Assembly: GCA_964036195.1 (NCBI GenBank)
Contig: OZ038460.1
Coordinates: 17,363,504-17,427,503 of the forward strand
Source of the DNA: Sphaerolaimus hirsutus
Taxonomy: Eukaryota > Nematoda > Chromadorea > Monhysterida > Sphaerolaimidae
Length of the DNA stretch: 64,000 nucleotides
Reading direction: 5' to 3'
Both the position numbers and the translations under genes were made by a program. Each line of letters opens with the position of its first letter. Position 1 is the first letter of the stretch. Under the pieces are notes generated by a model. It was given only the letters and a program-made list of their open reading frames with translations. It made no database searches and was not told the origin of the DNA. Positions 10,750 through 23,298 of the stretch are shown here, one piece after another.

Positions 10750-13700
10750 TCACCTGCCACTGTCATTCAAAAAATCCTCTACCGCATCAGCCATGTCATC
10801 ATCCACACTTCCAATGGACTCGTTATATTCATCATTATCACTGTCATTATTTCCATTATTTTTTGCATTGTTTTCGTCAGAAGAGCTGGCGCTGCGTTTC
10901 CGTTTCTTGCCTGAGAAAATTCATTTTAGTTGAGAATTTATTTAAAAAAAATTATTACAGCTTTTTCAATGCATAAACTGATGTAATTGTTATCAATATA
11001 TTGATGTACCGTATTACCTCGAAATACCCCATGGGGGTTTATTATTTCGCCAGCAAAATTTGAGGGGGGTTAATTCTAGGGGGGTGGGGGTTATTCGAGG
11101 GTTTTTTTATTATTTCGTCAGAAATTTTCGTAAGGATCCTAGTAAAAAGTAGGCATTTGCGTACCCAAAACAGGTAATAAATGTGTCCAAACGGGGGGTA
11201 TATTTGGACATAAAAACGTAGATAGCTACACAAACTTGTCTATGTGTAGCTGCAACGCAAATTAGCAGTAACATACATCATGTACATTGCATACATGACG
11301 TATTTATTACGTACATGACGTACATCATTCCGAAGGGGGGGGGGTTATTTCGAGGGGGGTTATTATTTCCCCAGCCCATTTTGAGGGGGCGGGTTAATTC
11401 GAGGGGGGGGGGGGATAATTCGATAATACGGTAGATTGGTATAATAAATTTTTTAACGGTATGAAAAACAAGGCCGGGTCAAAAAATGAAAAGATTTCAG
11501 GCGCAAACGTTTTTATGGTCACGTTATGGCTTTGCAATTTGGGATCAAATGGCATATTTATGCAAAAAAAAACTTTTCGGGGATATTCGATGAATTGTAA
11601 TTCAGTAGAGTAATGTGCCTACACACACTAGTTTTCACCGTGACTTCGTGTGAAAACTGAAATTTTTTCAAATACAAATTAATGAACACGGTTGAAAAAT
11701 ATAATCTAATTTAAATTTGAAAGTAAATCAATGAAAGTTAAAATTTGAAAATTTTAAAACTAAAACATATAGCACGCAAAAAGAGTAGGCTGGATGTCGC
11801 CATTTCAGTTTTCACAGATGTCACGGTGAAAACTAGTGTGTGTAGGGCCAATAGAACATTGTAAAATCCAAATACTTACAATAAAAAACGACCGAGTTTA
11901 AAAAACCGTGTATAATATGTATATGTACCGTATATCCTCGAATAAAGCCCCCCTCGAATAAAACCCCCCAAAAAGTTTTATTCGAGGATATTCGGTATGT
12001 AATTTAAAATTGAGAATCAATAACTGACAATCGGGCGGTTCCCCGTCACTTTCCCCCTGAGGGTCGATTCCATCCCCACTTTCACTGCCGCTCAATTCAT
12101 CAATTTCCGATGACATTTCTTTATCAAAATCGGCTTCCATCGATTCCAATTCACCCATCGAAAAGTGCACATGTTCTTCAGTAGAATCTTGGTCGACGAT
12201 TTTTGTAGGATTTTCGCTTTCTTCCGTTGATTTTGGCAGCGTGCCAGATGGGTGCGCATCGGTTTCAGTGGTTTCTCTGGTTCCTGTAAAAGTAGTGTAT
12301 TTCGTGAATCGCATTCCAAAAATTGGTGATTTTTGAAAAAGAATATTAAATATAAAATCCCATGAAATCACGCCAAAGGAAAATATAATTAAAAGTTGGG
12401 TACTCAGATAAAAATCAGCGAAAATATGAATTCTCGGCGTTGTGGAGTTATGCTCCTATGTCAGCTTGGCTTTTTTCGCGTAATGACCGCCGCGCGCATC
12501 ACAGAATCGCGCGTCTCATCGGTGCGTGCAGAAAAATGTGGCTTTTGCCCATGTTATGCAACATTCTGTGTATGCGTGTGAAATGGAACCGTTGCGGTTG
12601 CATAACAAGCGTGGTTAAAGTTTGTAGTGAATGTACTTTTGAATAGGCACTGTCAATGGATCTAAAATTTTGATAAATTCATATTCAAAGTTGGCTAAAA
12701 TCGACAACCGAGATAGCATATTTTGAAAAACATGGAAAATTGACATGTACATACAATTATAGAACGAACAAATTGAGCAGTCTTATTAAGAAATTAATCA
12801 TAAAATATATCTAAATCTAGTAGTCTGATCTGATTTAACAGCTGATATGCATTATGCAAGCATAACAGTTCTACTTTACATGCATACGCAGAATGTTTCA
12901 TAACACAGGCACGCGATATTTTTTACACACGCCTTTGACCCCTAAAACATCCAATATGGCGAAAAACCTATAACTGGACTCGAGTGCACAAACAGACGCC
13001 GCAATCTATAGGAGCATAACTCCACTCGACCGAATTCTCTTCTATTTGTTCATCAACTTTTACCCTCTACTGGAGACCTGTCCTTCTATAAGAAGAAAAA
13101 CGGTGGATAAAATGCAGTATTTTCTTATCAGAAATTCAGTATACCTAATAAAATCCCCCGGAAATCCCTGGAGAAAATGTAAATTGGAAATATGTGTTCT
13201 TAAATTAAATTAAATTTGGAAAAGCCGTGCAAAAATATAAATAATCATAAGACCAGGGACGTATCCAGGATTTTTGAGCGGGGGGGGGCTGCTTGTTTAC
13301 GGAGTCCGGCGAACGGGGGGGGCTCAGCCCCCCCCCCTAAAATTTTTCCCTATATAGGGACGGAAAGGCGTTTTGGCGCTAGCGCCATACAAAGGCGCCA
13401 CACCCTGGCGTTATTGGCGTTGGCGCCAGCGCCAGGAACCGCTTTATATGTATGTAAATATGCATATATATACAGCGAAAGTCGCAAAAATATGCTCATT
13501 TCCGAGGATCTTTGTTTACAGGGACCGATCCGCTGAAAATACCATGCATCGGGAAGACATTGCGCGCTTGCGCGCAAAATTTTTGAGAAACATAGAAAAA
13601 TATACATGAAAAGTTGCATTTTCCAGGACTTTTTAGGTCTCACCCCGGGAAGGGGGGGGGGCTGCAGCCCCCCCCCGCCCCCCCCCCTGGATACGTCCTT

Positions 13701-16700
13701 GCATAAGACTCAACCATCAAACTTACTTTCACCATCGTGTAAACTGGGTGCGCTATTCGATGAAACTATAGTCCTTCCACTCAAATGCAGCGGAAGGCGG
13801 CACACATCAAAGGGCGCGCTGCTCGGACGTAGCGCAAATTCTGTCTCGTTGGCACGATGCCAACGTTCGATCGAAAGTGACAGCCAGTTAGGCGAGACAA
13901 TGTGAATGCTCGGATGGCGGGAGGCTATGTGTACCTGTCGTGGGTAAATTGGTCAGCGGTCGAGCGTAAATATTTGATTCAAATTTGATACGGTGGCAGG
14001 ATTAAGCTTATCGCACCGTTTATTCAAAATTAACCTTCAAAAAGCGCACCAAAATCTTGGGATACTTATATTTTTTAAATATAAGACAATAAGAATATCT
14101 TATATTTATCTATTTTTACTACTGTTTTTTTCAGATAGATTTAATCATATTCATATTATGAGAAGAAAACAAAAAAATCTCCACTTTATATTTTTAGGTA
14201 CCTATATTTTCTGTTGTTTTTTTCAGAGATTTTATTTTTTATTATTTTTGGGAGGTTTTCTGAAGTTCTTTGTAATTATATTTTCTGAAAACCACTCAGA
14301 ACTTAGCTTTTAGAACGCTAACAATATATCACAAAAGTAAGGATTGACATTTTTTTCACCATACCTCAAACAAACCCCCATCAAACCTTACTAGTCCCCC
14401 ACTTTGCAGCGACCACATGCGTGGTCGCACTTTCTTTCCCTTTCGCCCCAGGAAGCACCAAGTCTGGTTGTACGCTGGCGCCAAAATCCACCACGGATTT
14501 GTAAATGGCAGTGCCGCGAGGGTCCACAGCCGCTGGCACCATGCCAGAAAGAACCAAATTGCAGTTGGACAAAGTTCGGCGGCGTACCTGGTAGTGTTCA
14601 AACGGGATTGACTTTTAGGGATTGGGTGGGATTGCTTTTTGAATTTTGGGATCGGGAGTGGTGTTTTGAATTCTTGGAATCGGGATTGTGGTCGCGGAAT
14701 CATGAATTTTTTCTTTTCGGGGTCGGGATCACGATTAATGTATCGGGATCGTTTTCGGAATTTTGTCAAAGTGCTGGTATTGAGTGTTTTTATATAATTT
14801 TGCTCCAAAAAGGCCTAAAAACACACCTTAATGGCAGAGAAGTGGCAAAAATGCACAATTGAAATTTCCATTCACATTTCTCAGCAAAAACAAGTCATTT
14901 TTTTCACTTTTTCATTCCCGAAATTTATCGTTCATTTTTCACACCGCCTACCTCAACACACAAAATAAGCTTACCAGTGGCACTATCATTTTCGTATCCG
15001 GAAGCACTCCGCAACTTTTCGCACCATTCCCACTGGTGCCCGGCTGCGGTTTGCCCTCGTCTAGTTCAGAACTGCTCAGTAATTCGGACAGAGGCATGTC
15101 GTCCTGTGAGAGAAATGGGCGGAGTTTAAAGAAACTGAGTAGGGATGGACAAATAGCGATGGCCGGGGTTTTTTAAAAAGTTTTTTTAAACAAGGTTTTT
15201 TTAATAAAAAAGTGCGTCGTTAAAAAACGTTGTTTCCATTCCTAGTTGCAAGGTAGTTCCGTGTTAAATATGACGATCTTTATATGAAGAAAAAAAGACA
15301 TTTGTTCACCATTTTTAGGGTTGGCCGCTGTTTTTTTTAAAACGTTTTTTTTTTTTAAAAACATGACGTCCGAAATGTTTTTTTTTATTAAAAACATCAA
15401 CCGAAATTTTTAATCCTAAGCACTAGGTATTTTGCAAAAATTTTTGCGCGCAAGCGCGCAATTTCACACACAAATTGACATTGGTGGTTGTTTTCATTGG
15501 TTTTGTGGCATTTTTAGTATCAAAGTATCCATTTCTATGTGCTACCATGGGTTAATAAGCCGTCATATGTTGCTGTACTATATACTATTGAGGTAATGTG
15601 CTTCCATGTACCTCAACAGTGTGTAACTTCACTCCCAAAGTAACAACCTCCTTTTATAACCTTGTTTGATCACTATTCCGTGCCAAACTTTACCTGAAGT
15701 CACGAACATTCGACTATAAGGCGATATACGAACAATATGTCGACGAAAAATGGATATTTTTGACACAAATCACCACTTTTGCTATCCCATGGCTCCACAG
15801 CCATTATATGGTCATATATAACATCAGAGTATTGCCACTGTCTGATATACCTATATATGTTGACACAAGGTCATATCTGGGAGCTTTTAAAAAAAACGTT
15901 TTATATTAAAAAAAACGTCGGTTTAAAAAAAACAACGTTTTTTTTAAAAAAAAACATCGAGTTAAAAAAAACGTTTTTTTCCAACCCTAAGCATTTTAAA
16001 TGTTGGTTTTCAATAAAAAAGCTCAATTGTCGATAATCAGCATCACAGATCATGCCAACCCTAATTTAAATCACAAATATAACAAACATATTTCTTGTCA
16101 CTAGTATTGCCCTTCCCACACTGATTTGCCAGGTCATACACCTCGTAATAGGCCTTGTGTATGCGCACCAAAATGTCCTCTAAATGTGTCATATAATCCC
16201 CATCATTTTCATTCACGTCATAACCACTATTCTCAGATTTTTCATTCACAGGAACACTTTTACTAGCATTTACATCTGAATTAGCTTCGCACGGCGGTAT
16301 TGGCTCTTCTATACAACCTTCTATCGGTTTTTCAGACTGTTTTCCTTGAGATTCAGGATTAACATCAGCACTAGACGATTTGTCCCCCGAATTTTTGACG
16401 GCTGCAGCGTCACGTAGATCTGGGGCGGTTTTAGAAGCTGAAAATGGACATAACTTTCAGAAAAGTTTAATTCATAACCGGAAAATAAACATCAGAAAGT
16501 AGACCTTTTTCCGTTGAATCTTTTGCTCCAGGTGGTGCGTTAATGTCTCCAGTGGTTCGAAAATATCTGTAAGCTTTGACTTGAACCGCGTTTTTGGCAT
16601 GTTGCCAAACATCCAAACGGTCGTCAATTATAACCGCCATGTAGTCGCCGCATGGGAAAAGTGCTCTGCGAAAAAAGTTGTTTCAACATCAGAAACACAC

Positions 16701-19512
16701 AGAAACCAACAATATGACTATGTCAAAGTAGATAATATTGTATTCTCTTTAATTCGGTTTGTCAATCAACTCGCATATTTGCGCATGCAAAATCAAATCA
16801 AATCAATAATTGAGATTTTGCATGTAAATACCAGTGGCTAATTTTTTTGGCGATACTACCGAGGTGGTGCTGCGTCGTTTTTAAAAATGGCGTATTTCTC
16901 TTTTTAAACGCGGTTAACCCCCCCCCCCCCCACCCTTATCCCAAACGCACGACAAATTCGCAGTTTTCATCATCGGGTCAAAGCATTCATCCCTGCTCAA
17001 AATCCTCTCCGCAAAAATGCCTTTTCCTTCCGCATCCAGTAAACTGGCCATGGAGTGAGCGTACGCACGTTGCCCAAACGTAGCAATGTGCAATTCGTAG
17101 ATTTGACCCAAACGGTGCAACACTTCAATGGCGCCCGGTCTGATGTGCGTGTGGTACCATTGGGACGCGGCTCCGTATAAACGATAATGGTGGACATCCT
17201 GGAAGAATAAGGTTGGATTGGTGCCAATTTTGCAAGTGGTGTTCGCAAAAGGAAAGTAAACTGAACTTTTTACTTTAAATTTACTTCCCTTTCAACTTTT
17301 GACTTGTCACTTCAAATTTGTTGTTTTTTACTTGTAGAATTGACCGATGGTTCTTCTACGCGAACAATTCTTCTTTTATAAATTCGAAAACAGTAGGCGT
17401 GAACGATCACACTTGCAGAGAACAGTAATTAACCTACAAGAAGTAAGTGTTACAGACACAATTTCTGTAATTTGCTCTTTTAAAACAGCAGTAAACACGA
17501 CGCATGCAACCTCTCAGAGCATCCAAGCTTTCAGCGCATCTGCAGCATGCACTGAGAGCTGAGAGTATAAACGACCTTCAAATCGTTGGGCACCAATTCG
17601 TTGGTGGTGTGCAACACGGTCTGGTCCAAATCGATGAGCAGCGCCAGTTTTCTGCGCGACACCAGCCTTTTCACGTCGGCCACCGCGTGAGATCTGGCCA
17701 CGTCGGGTGCCACGTGCAATTCGGGTACACTGTGAAGTTTTGGGCACACTTTGGGGTATTGGAATTATGTCAAGGCGAATATGTGGAAAATGGCGAGGCC
17801 AGGTGGCAGTTCCGTAAGTGGAGAAGTTGAGAACAAAGCAATTTGAGAATTGAAATGGGGAGCGAAGTGGTAAGTAAAATGAGAAGTGAGACGTGAAATG
17901 GCAAGTTAAAAGCGAATTCTTCTCATTTTAGATAGCTTTTACCTTTTTACTTGTCATTTCTCTTCTCACTTCTCATTTCTGAAATGTTTTTTTACTTGTC
18001 CACATGTGGAACTGGCCCCAGTTAAGCGCGCAGAAATGAGCACAAACGTGAAAGCATCAATACCGCTGGTGCTCAATATTTTAGTCTATTATTATCGCCA
18101 GGGTTTAAACGGGAAACTGATTCCGAACAGAATTGTTACTACTAGGGATGACCGGAGCTTTTAACGTTTTTAAACAACGTGTTTAAAAACGGGGTCGTAA
18201 AAAATCCCTCCATACTATCGATTGCAACTTGAGCAATCCCGACTCCGCGAAAATGGTATTTTACAAATCGTGATTTTTTTTTAAAAACGGACACTCATCG
18301 CGGAAATTTCAACGGAATTTGTCCCAGACAGAATTTGAATTCGGACCCACTACCACTCCCCAATCAACCAATCCCAACCCCACCTGTGAATCATGGGAAT
18401 GGCCGCGACGGCCGGCAATTTCCTCTGGCCGGGCGGGCCCCCAGCCGCTCGCAGATCGCATCCGCAGTCGGCGCACATGTCCTTCATCACCACCGGGTGC
18501 TGGCACGCTGCCAAGTGGCACAGCGGCTGACTGGGGGGGGGGTTAGGGGGTACACATAAAATATATGTTATTTTTTGGATCTTTAAAATTTGCATGAACA
18601 AGACATGGACGCTGAAAAAGGTGAAAAAAGGAATGTCGTATTTTCAGATCAATCTTGACATCAAATGGCCATGGCCGGCAAAAGTGGGAGATGTTTTTCA
18701 GAATTTTCGAATCAAGTAAAATCACCTAAAGTCAATGCCCGAAAAGATCATCAAAATAGTTCGCTTAAAATTTGAACTCAGAAAATAAACCCCCTGGGGG
18801 TATTTCGAGGAAATACGGTAAACGCATTCACTTACACCTCGAAATCACCCAAACCTCAGCACACTGTACAACCCCCCCCCCCGCCAAAAACACACACACA
18901 TACACTCCAAAATTTCAACCAACCCCTGATCGACCCCCTGGCCGGCCTTCAACTTAACATCCAGCCACTCAACAGTGCCAAACACATCAGCTTTCACTCT
19001 TACTAACTGTCCATTGTGCGCAGCGACCAGCGCCACTACGCCACCGGGGGCCACTGGCGCACCGACGCGCACCTGTGAGGGGGGGATTGGCAGGTTGCCA
19101 GAGAGTTGCACTATAGCCGCTACTAGTTGACGACGATAACACATGTCAACTGGTTTAGATCCCGATTCAAAGGTTGATGACGAGCAACACTCCGCATTAT
19201 TGTATACACATACTCACACCTTGTGCATTGCACACCAGCATTGCTTATCTGGTACATCAGCAATACTTTTACAACACTAAAGCTTCATTTGCAACACAAT
19301 TGAACACATTTGCATTTTCAAGTAGTCCGCAAGTTCTCCAGCAAACTTTGAATTGGGACCGGAACCAGTTGACATCTGGGTTCGTTGTCAAATTGTGTGC
19401 ATAGGGCCAATGGTGGTATTTTGAAATTGAATTGAACCTTCCAGGCGGAAAAGGTGCAGTTGGGTTGAGGACATTTCACCGCTAAAGCGCCACCCCCATT
19501 CGCAACGGCCAT
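10750..19512 (-). CDS. CTDP1: RNA polymerase II CTD phosphatase FCP1 (CTDP1) homologue, complete
   Basis: Exons: 19438-19512 (ATG), 18906-19072, 18384-18530, 17576-17729, 16951-17198, 16505-16665, 16088-16437, 14975-15103, 14387-14587, 13727-13934, 12029-12283, 10750-10910 (TGA). All phases agree and the total is 2256 nt, giving 751 aa. FCP1 removes phosphate from the polymerase II C-terminal domain so the enzyme can be recycled. Visible: an N-terminal segment with FSAWK then VRVGAPVAPGG; a Cys-rich motif CQHPVVMKDMCADCGCDL; the catalytic DxDxT motif LLIDLDQTVLHTT in exon 4; ILSRDECFDP; LFPCGDYMAVIIDDR with the second Asp pair; the FCP1 helix HLEDILVRIHKAYYEVYDL; a BRCT domain over exons 14387-14587 and 13727-13934 (IHIVSPNWL); and an acidic tail with KKRKRS and a final SVDDDMADAVEDFLND. 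Catalytic residues are intact, so it should be functional. Its introns host several hAT-like elements. Confidence 0.93.
11008..11435. repeat. CCGTATTACC repeat copy in an FCP1 intron
   Basis: Left end TACCGTATTACCTCGAAATA, right end ATTCGATAATACGGTA, with G runs and a conserved internal TAGTAAAAAGTAGGCATTT block. A second small copy is at 11.93-12.0 kb (CGTATATCCTCGAATAAAGC). Confidence 0.6.
13254..13701. mobile_element. hAT-like element, CAGGGACGTATCC family
   Basis: Ends CAGGGACGTATCCAGGATTT and GGATACGTCCTTG, flanked by perfect 8-bp duplications CATAAGAC (13246-13253 and 13702-13709). G and C runs flank GGCGCTAGCGCC words. It sits 17 bp inside the intron from an FCP1 splice donor (13726). 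Confidence 0.85.
14592..14790. mobile_element. TAGGGTTCAAACGGGA-family remnant abutting an FCP1 splice acceptor
   Basis: Starts TAGTGTTCAAACGGGATTG and continues with GGGATCGGGA-type repeats. On the minus strand its terminal inverted repeat ends about 2 bp before the CCAG acceptor of exon 14387-14587. The far end is not resolved. Confidence 0.5.
15316..15989. mobile_element. hAT-like element, TAGGGTTGG family
   Basis: Ends TAGGGTTGGCCGC and CCAACCCTA, with 8-bp flanks ACCATTTT and AGCATTTT (one mismatch). The arms are poly-T/poly-A around AAAACGTTTTTTT, and the core contains a GCGCGCAAGCGCGC palindrome shared with the element at 22.45 kb. It is in an FCP1 intron. Confidence 0.75.
17803..18021 (+). 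mobile_element. Second intron-like palindromic family (GTGGCAGTTCC ends)
   Basis: Left GGCCAG|GTGGCAGTTCCGTAAGTGG, right GGAACTGGCCCCAG|TTAAG, with CCAG duplicated. The outer boundaries read GT-AG, and GTAAGT lies just inside the left terminal repeat. The interior is built of AAGTGAGAAGTGAAATGGCA and its complement. It lies in an FCP1 intron, so here it is an intron within an intron. Confidence 0.55.
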
Positions 19513-20417
19513 CTAGATGGTGCTAGGTCAATTTTCTGTGAAACTGCACGGGTTATGTCGATAAAGTTGATAAAGATCAATGGAGATATATTGCAGTTCG
19601 CGGAATTTCCGGCCCAGACAAATTCAGGGCAGCAAAATTCATTTTTTTGGGAATTATTCGCAGCCCCAGACGTCCACTTTTGAAAAAGGACGCGTATGAT
19701 TTCTGGGATAATGAATTCAGCTGCCCAAAAAACGTTCCGAGTCGGAAAACCTTTAGCGCAATGCATCAGCATAGCCTGAGAACATTTTTGTTGAAGATTT
19801 GTACTCGGGGTGTTAAAAAAGTTGTTTTTAACGATCGTTGTTTTTGTAAAAACATCTCAAATATGGTAATGTGAGTCAACAGAGTGGACAGAAACGCACG
19901 GAATCCTACCATAATTTAATGAATACAATCTTGTGATAACTTTTGTAATTTATTATTCCATAGTAAGAATTATTTTGATGGAAAGACTAAAATTTTTGGT
20001 TCATTATTCAGATGGGTTATGGTAGGTTTTCATACTAAGTGTGATTTCCGCCCAGTATACTGAAAATTTCGGCGAATTGCTTTTACCGTATCGATTCTGG
20101 CCCGTTTTGAGAATGTTTTTGAACAGTTAAAAACTACCCAGCCATACCTAATTTGAACAATGAACGATGATACAGAAAACAGAAACTGTTGATTTGTCAC
20201 GCGAAAATACACACCACAGTCACAACATCAACACGACCAACGCAGATTCACAAAATTAAACCAAAAGTAGTGAAGGCAATTTGAAAAAAAAATCTATGAT
20301 CAATTACCCATGAATGTGGCACACCGCACTGAAATGACCCTGTGCTGGTACTCATGTAAACCCGTTACACATGTGATTCTACCCATTATTCATGTATACC
20401 CACTTCTCATCTATACC
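19513..20417. other. Upstream region of FCP1
   Basis: No gene seen. It should contain the FCP1 promoter and 5' UTR, but I find no clear TATA box or start-site motif. From about 20330 onward it becomes inverted repeat sequence of a large outer element (see 20418-22102). Confidence 0.4.
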
Positions 20418-20653
20418 CAGGGGTTTCCAAGATTTTGGCCCTCACGGGGGCTGGGTAGATAGCAAATCGCTCCTCCGGAGGGATAGATAGCTGAAAATTT
20501 TTCTGGGGGGGGGGCTTGGAGGGGGGGGGGCTCGCGGGGGCAAAATTTATAAGCTTTTCAATGCATAGAAGGCAAAAAGGGAAAAAATAGCTTAAAACAG
20601 GCTAAAAGTAGCTAAAACAGGCTAAAAACAGGTATATAAACATGTGTATAGAC

Positions 20654-21429
20654 TAGGGTTCAAACGGGACCGCGGTCCCGGTACATGGTTCGGCAAAAAG
20701 TCAGGGCTGGGGCGGTCCCGGTCCCGACACCCCAGTCCCGGTCCCGGTCCCGACAATTGAAAAAGGCCAGTCCCGGTCCCAGTCCCGGTCCCGACCACCC
20801 AGTCCCGGTCCCGGTCCCGGAATTTTTCAGCGGTCCCGATAAGAAAAATTTACCGGACTGGATCCAAATTTTGCTTTTTAAATACTTGTAAAATTCGAAA
20901 AAATTCGCGCCAGTCGGCGCATTCTCATTCCGTCAACGAATTTTTGACGTTTTTTTGGTGAGTTCCAAACATTCTCATTCATGTTCGACATCAGAGAAGG
21001 CTGAAAAATTTATTTTCCTTCAGAAAGCACTGCACCAGCTTATGTATCAATACTCACTGTCATAATTTTTGTGCATTATTTGTGCAATTTTTGTGCATTT
21101 GTCTTTTTTTGTGACTCAATTGAATTTTGTGACTTATATTATATTTTTGATGACAATTTTGATTGAATGAAGTGTGAAAATCGTATGAAACTTCTGAAAA
21201 TATGCATTCAAATGGTTATTGGTCCCGATAGGGCTCAAAATAGGGCTGTGGTCCTGGTACCTGGTTCAGCAAATCCTGGTCCCGGTCCGGATGCCCCAGT
21301 CCCGGTCCCGGTCCCGACAATTGAAAAATGCCAGGCCCGGTCCCGACCACCTAGTCCCGGTCCCGGTCCCGATAAGAAAAATTTCTGGTCCCGGTCCCGG
21401 TCCGAAAAACTGGTCCCGTTTGAACCCTA
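20654..21429. mobile_element. hAT-like element, TAGGGTTCAAACGGGA family, GGTCCC interior
   Basis: Ends TAGGGTTCAAACGGGACC and GGTCCCGTTTGAACCCTA, with perfect GTATAGAC duplications (20646-20653 and 21430-21437). Arms are repeats of CCGGTCCCGGTCCC, and the centre (20.88-21.22 kb) is unrelated. Confidence 0.85.
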
Positions 21430-21538
21430 GTATAGACGAAAGCCACGATTTGGAAGGTGAAAAACTATAAAAGGTACGAAAATTAGCAATTTTGAGCGAA
21501 AATTGGGTCGAAATTTCGCAAAATCGCTCCGGATAGGT

Positions 21539-21975
21539 CAGGGACGTAGCCAGAATTTTTGAGCGGGGGGGGGCGGATTGTATACAGAGCCTCGCGAACG
21601 GGTAGGGGGTGTGCGGCGCCCCCCCCCCCCGAAATTTTGCCCGTGGTAGGGGAATGGCGCCATGGCACTGGCGCCATTTGTAGGCGTGACGCCATGGCGT
21701 TGGCATTGGCGCCAAAACAGCTGTAATATATGTCTGTATCTGACAGGCATACACAGCGACATGGACAAGAATGAAGGGTTTTCATTGGCTTTGGGGCTGC
21801 GGAGACTGGTTAGCCGAAAATGTAAGTTGTGTGATGGGAAAATGTGCGCTTGTGCGCAAATTTTTTTCAATCTGTGGCAAAATCGTCCTCTGGAAGTGCC
21901 ATTTCTGGCACATATTTTGTCTGGCTCGGGAAGGGGGGGCGGCCGCCCCCCCCCACCCCCCTGACTACGTCCTTG
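21539..21975. mobile_element. hAT-like element, CAGGGACGTAGCC family
   Basis: Ends CAGGGACGTAGCCAGAATTT and GACTACGTCCTTG, with perfect GGATAGGT duplications (21531-21538 and 21976-21983). Same family as 13254-13701. Confidence 0.85.
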
Positions 21976-22445
21976 GGATAGGTAGATAGCTGGCCGATTT
22001 GGGGGATAGATAGCCAAAAAATTTGCCTCCAGAATAGACAGATAGTTGGAGGATTAGGGGGGGGCAGCCCCCTCCAGCCCCCCCCCCGCTAGGGGACCCC
22101 TGTCTATACCCCCCTGCTGCAGCTCACAGATGCTGAAGATTCCAATTTGCATGTGTAAAATACATAAACAAAAAGTTTGAACATTTAAGTATTTATAAGC
22201 AAATCACAATTTTATATTTGCACATGAATACATAAATATTTAGAAACACTATTGCGGAATTTCTAACAATCATTCTTCAATATTTATGAATTGATGAGCA
22301 ACTTGTAATCTAAACATTTAAAAATTATTGTTTGAACTGTCACACTGGTGTTTCATAATATTTATGTGCAAATTAGTGTATAAATGTTTAAATTAGGTCA
22401 CAATAAAAGGCAAATACATTGGCAGTGATTTTTCACACTGTACGG

Positions 22446-23126
22446 TAGGGATGGCCGAGGGTTTTTCCAAAGGTTTAAAATAAATAAAAAACGTTTTATT
22501 TTTTTAAAAACGTGACCATCGAAACCGTTTATTTTAAAACCTTGGCCAAAATTTTTTCTACTAAGCACCAGGTATCTTGCAATTTTTTGCGCGCAAGCGC
22601 GCAATTTCACCTGCACTTTACTATTTGTGGTGGTTTTCATTGGTTTTGAGGCATTTTTAGTGCAAAAGCTTCCATTTGTTACTGCTATTGTGTCATAAAA
22701 AGCCATGATATGTTAGTGTAGTATATAATATCCAGTCAATGTGCCTCCATATACTTGTACAGTGTGAAAAATCACTGCAATGAATAAGCCTTCTATTGTA
22801 CCCTAATATAAACACTATTCCATTGCCAACTTCACTTAGTCATGAACGTTTGACAAAAGCCGATATACGCAATAAGTCGACATAAAATGGATATTTTTGA
22901 CAGAAATCACCACTCATAAATAATGCTATCCCATGACTCTACAGCCATTCTATGGCTATATAACATCACAGAGTACTGTCACCTGTCTGATTTACCTGTA
23001 TATGTTGACTGATGACCACATCTGAGAGCTTTTGAAAAAAACGGTTTCATTTCAAAATAAACCCTTTTTTTAAACATTTTTTTAAAAAACCTTGTCATTA
23101 AAAAAAACCTTTTTCAGCCATCACTA
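22446..23126. mobile_element. hAT-like element, TAGGGATGG family
   Basis: Ends TAGGGATGGCCGAGG and CAGCCATCACTA, with flanks CTGTACGG and CTGTACAG (one mismatch). The T/A-rich arms and the GCGCGCAAGCGCGC core match 15316-15989. Confidence 0.78.
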
Positions 23127-23298
23127 CTGTACAGATCCACTGCTCCACTTGTAGCTCCAAATATAGTGCCACTTGTTCACAAGTCACTTCACCATCACCT
23201 TGTGATAGGGTTCAAATTGGATTGAATTTTTGGAACGGATTAGGGATCAGGATTGTTTTTTGTATTTTTTGGGATAAGGATTAGGATTGGGGTCTCGG

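Larger units (their letters stand above)
20418..22102. mobile_element. hAT-like element carrying two further nested elements
   Basis: Ends CAGGGGTTTCCAAGATTTTG and GGGGACCCCTG, flanked by perfect TCTATACC duplications (20410-20417 and 22103-22110). Two other hAT-like elements are inserted in it. Around it, CATGTAAACCCGTTACAC (about 20.35 kb) and its inverse near 24.1 kb suggest an even larger host element of about 3.8 kb. Confidence 0.8.

Noticed and set aside
16914..17123. Separate short gene encoding YELHIATFGQRAYAHS
   Set aside because: It is one exon of the FCP1 gene. Splice sites and phases join it to exons on both sides.
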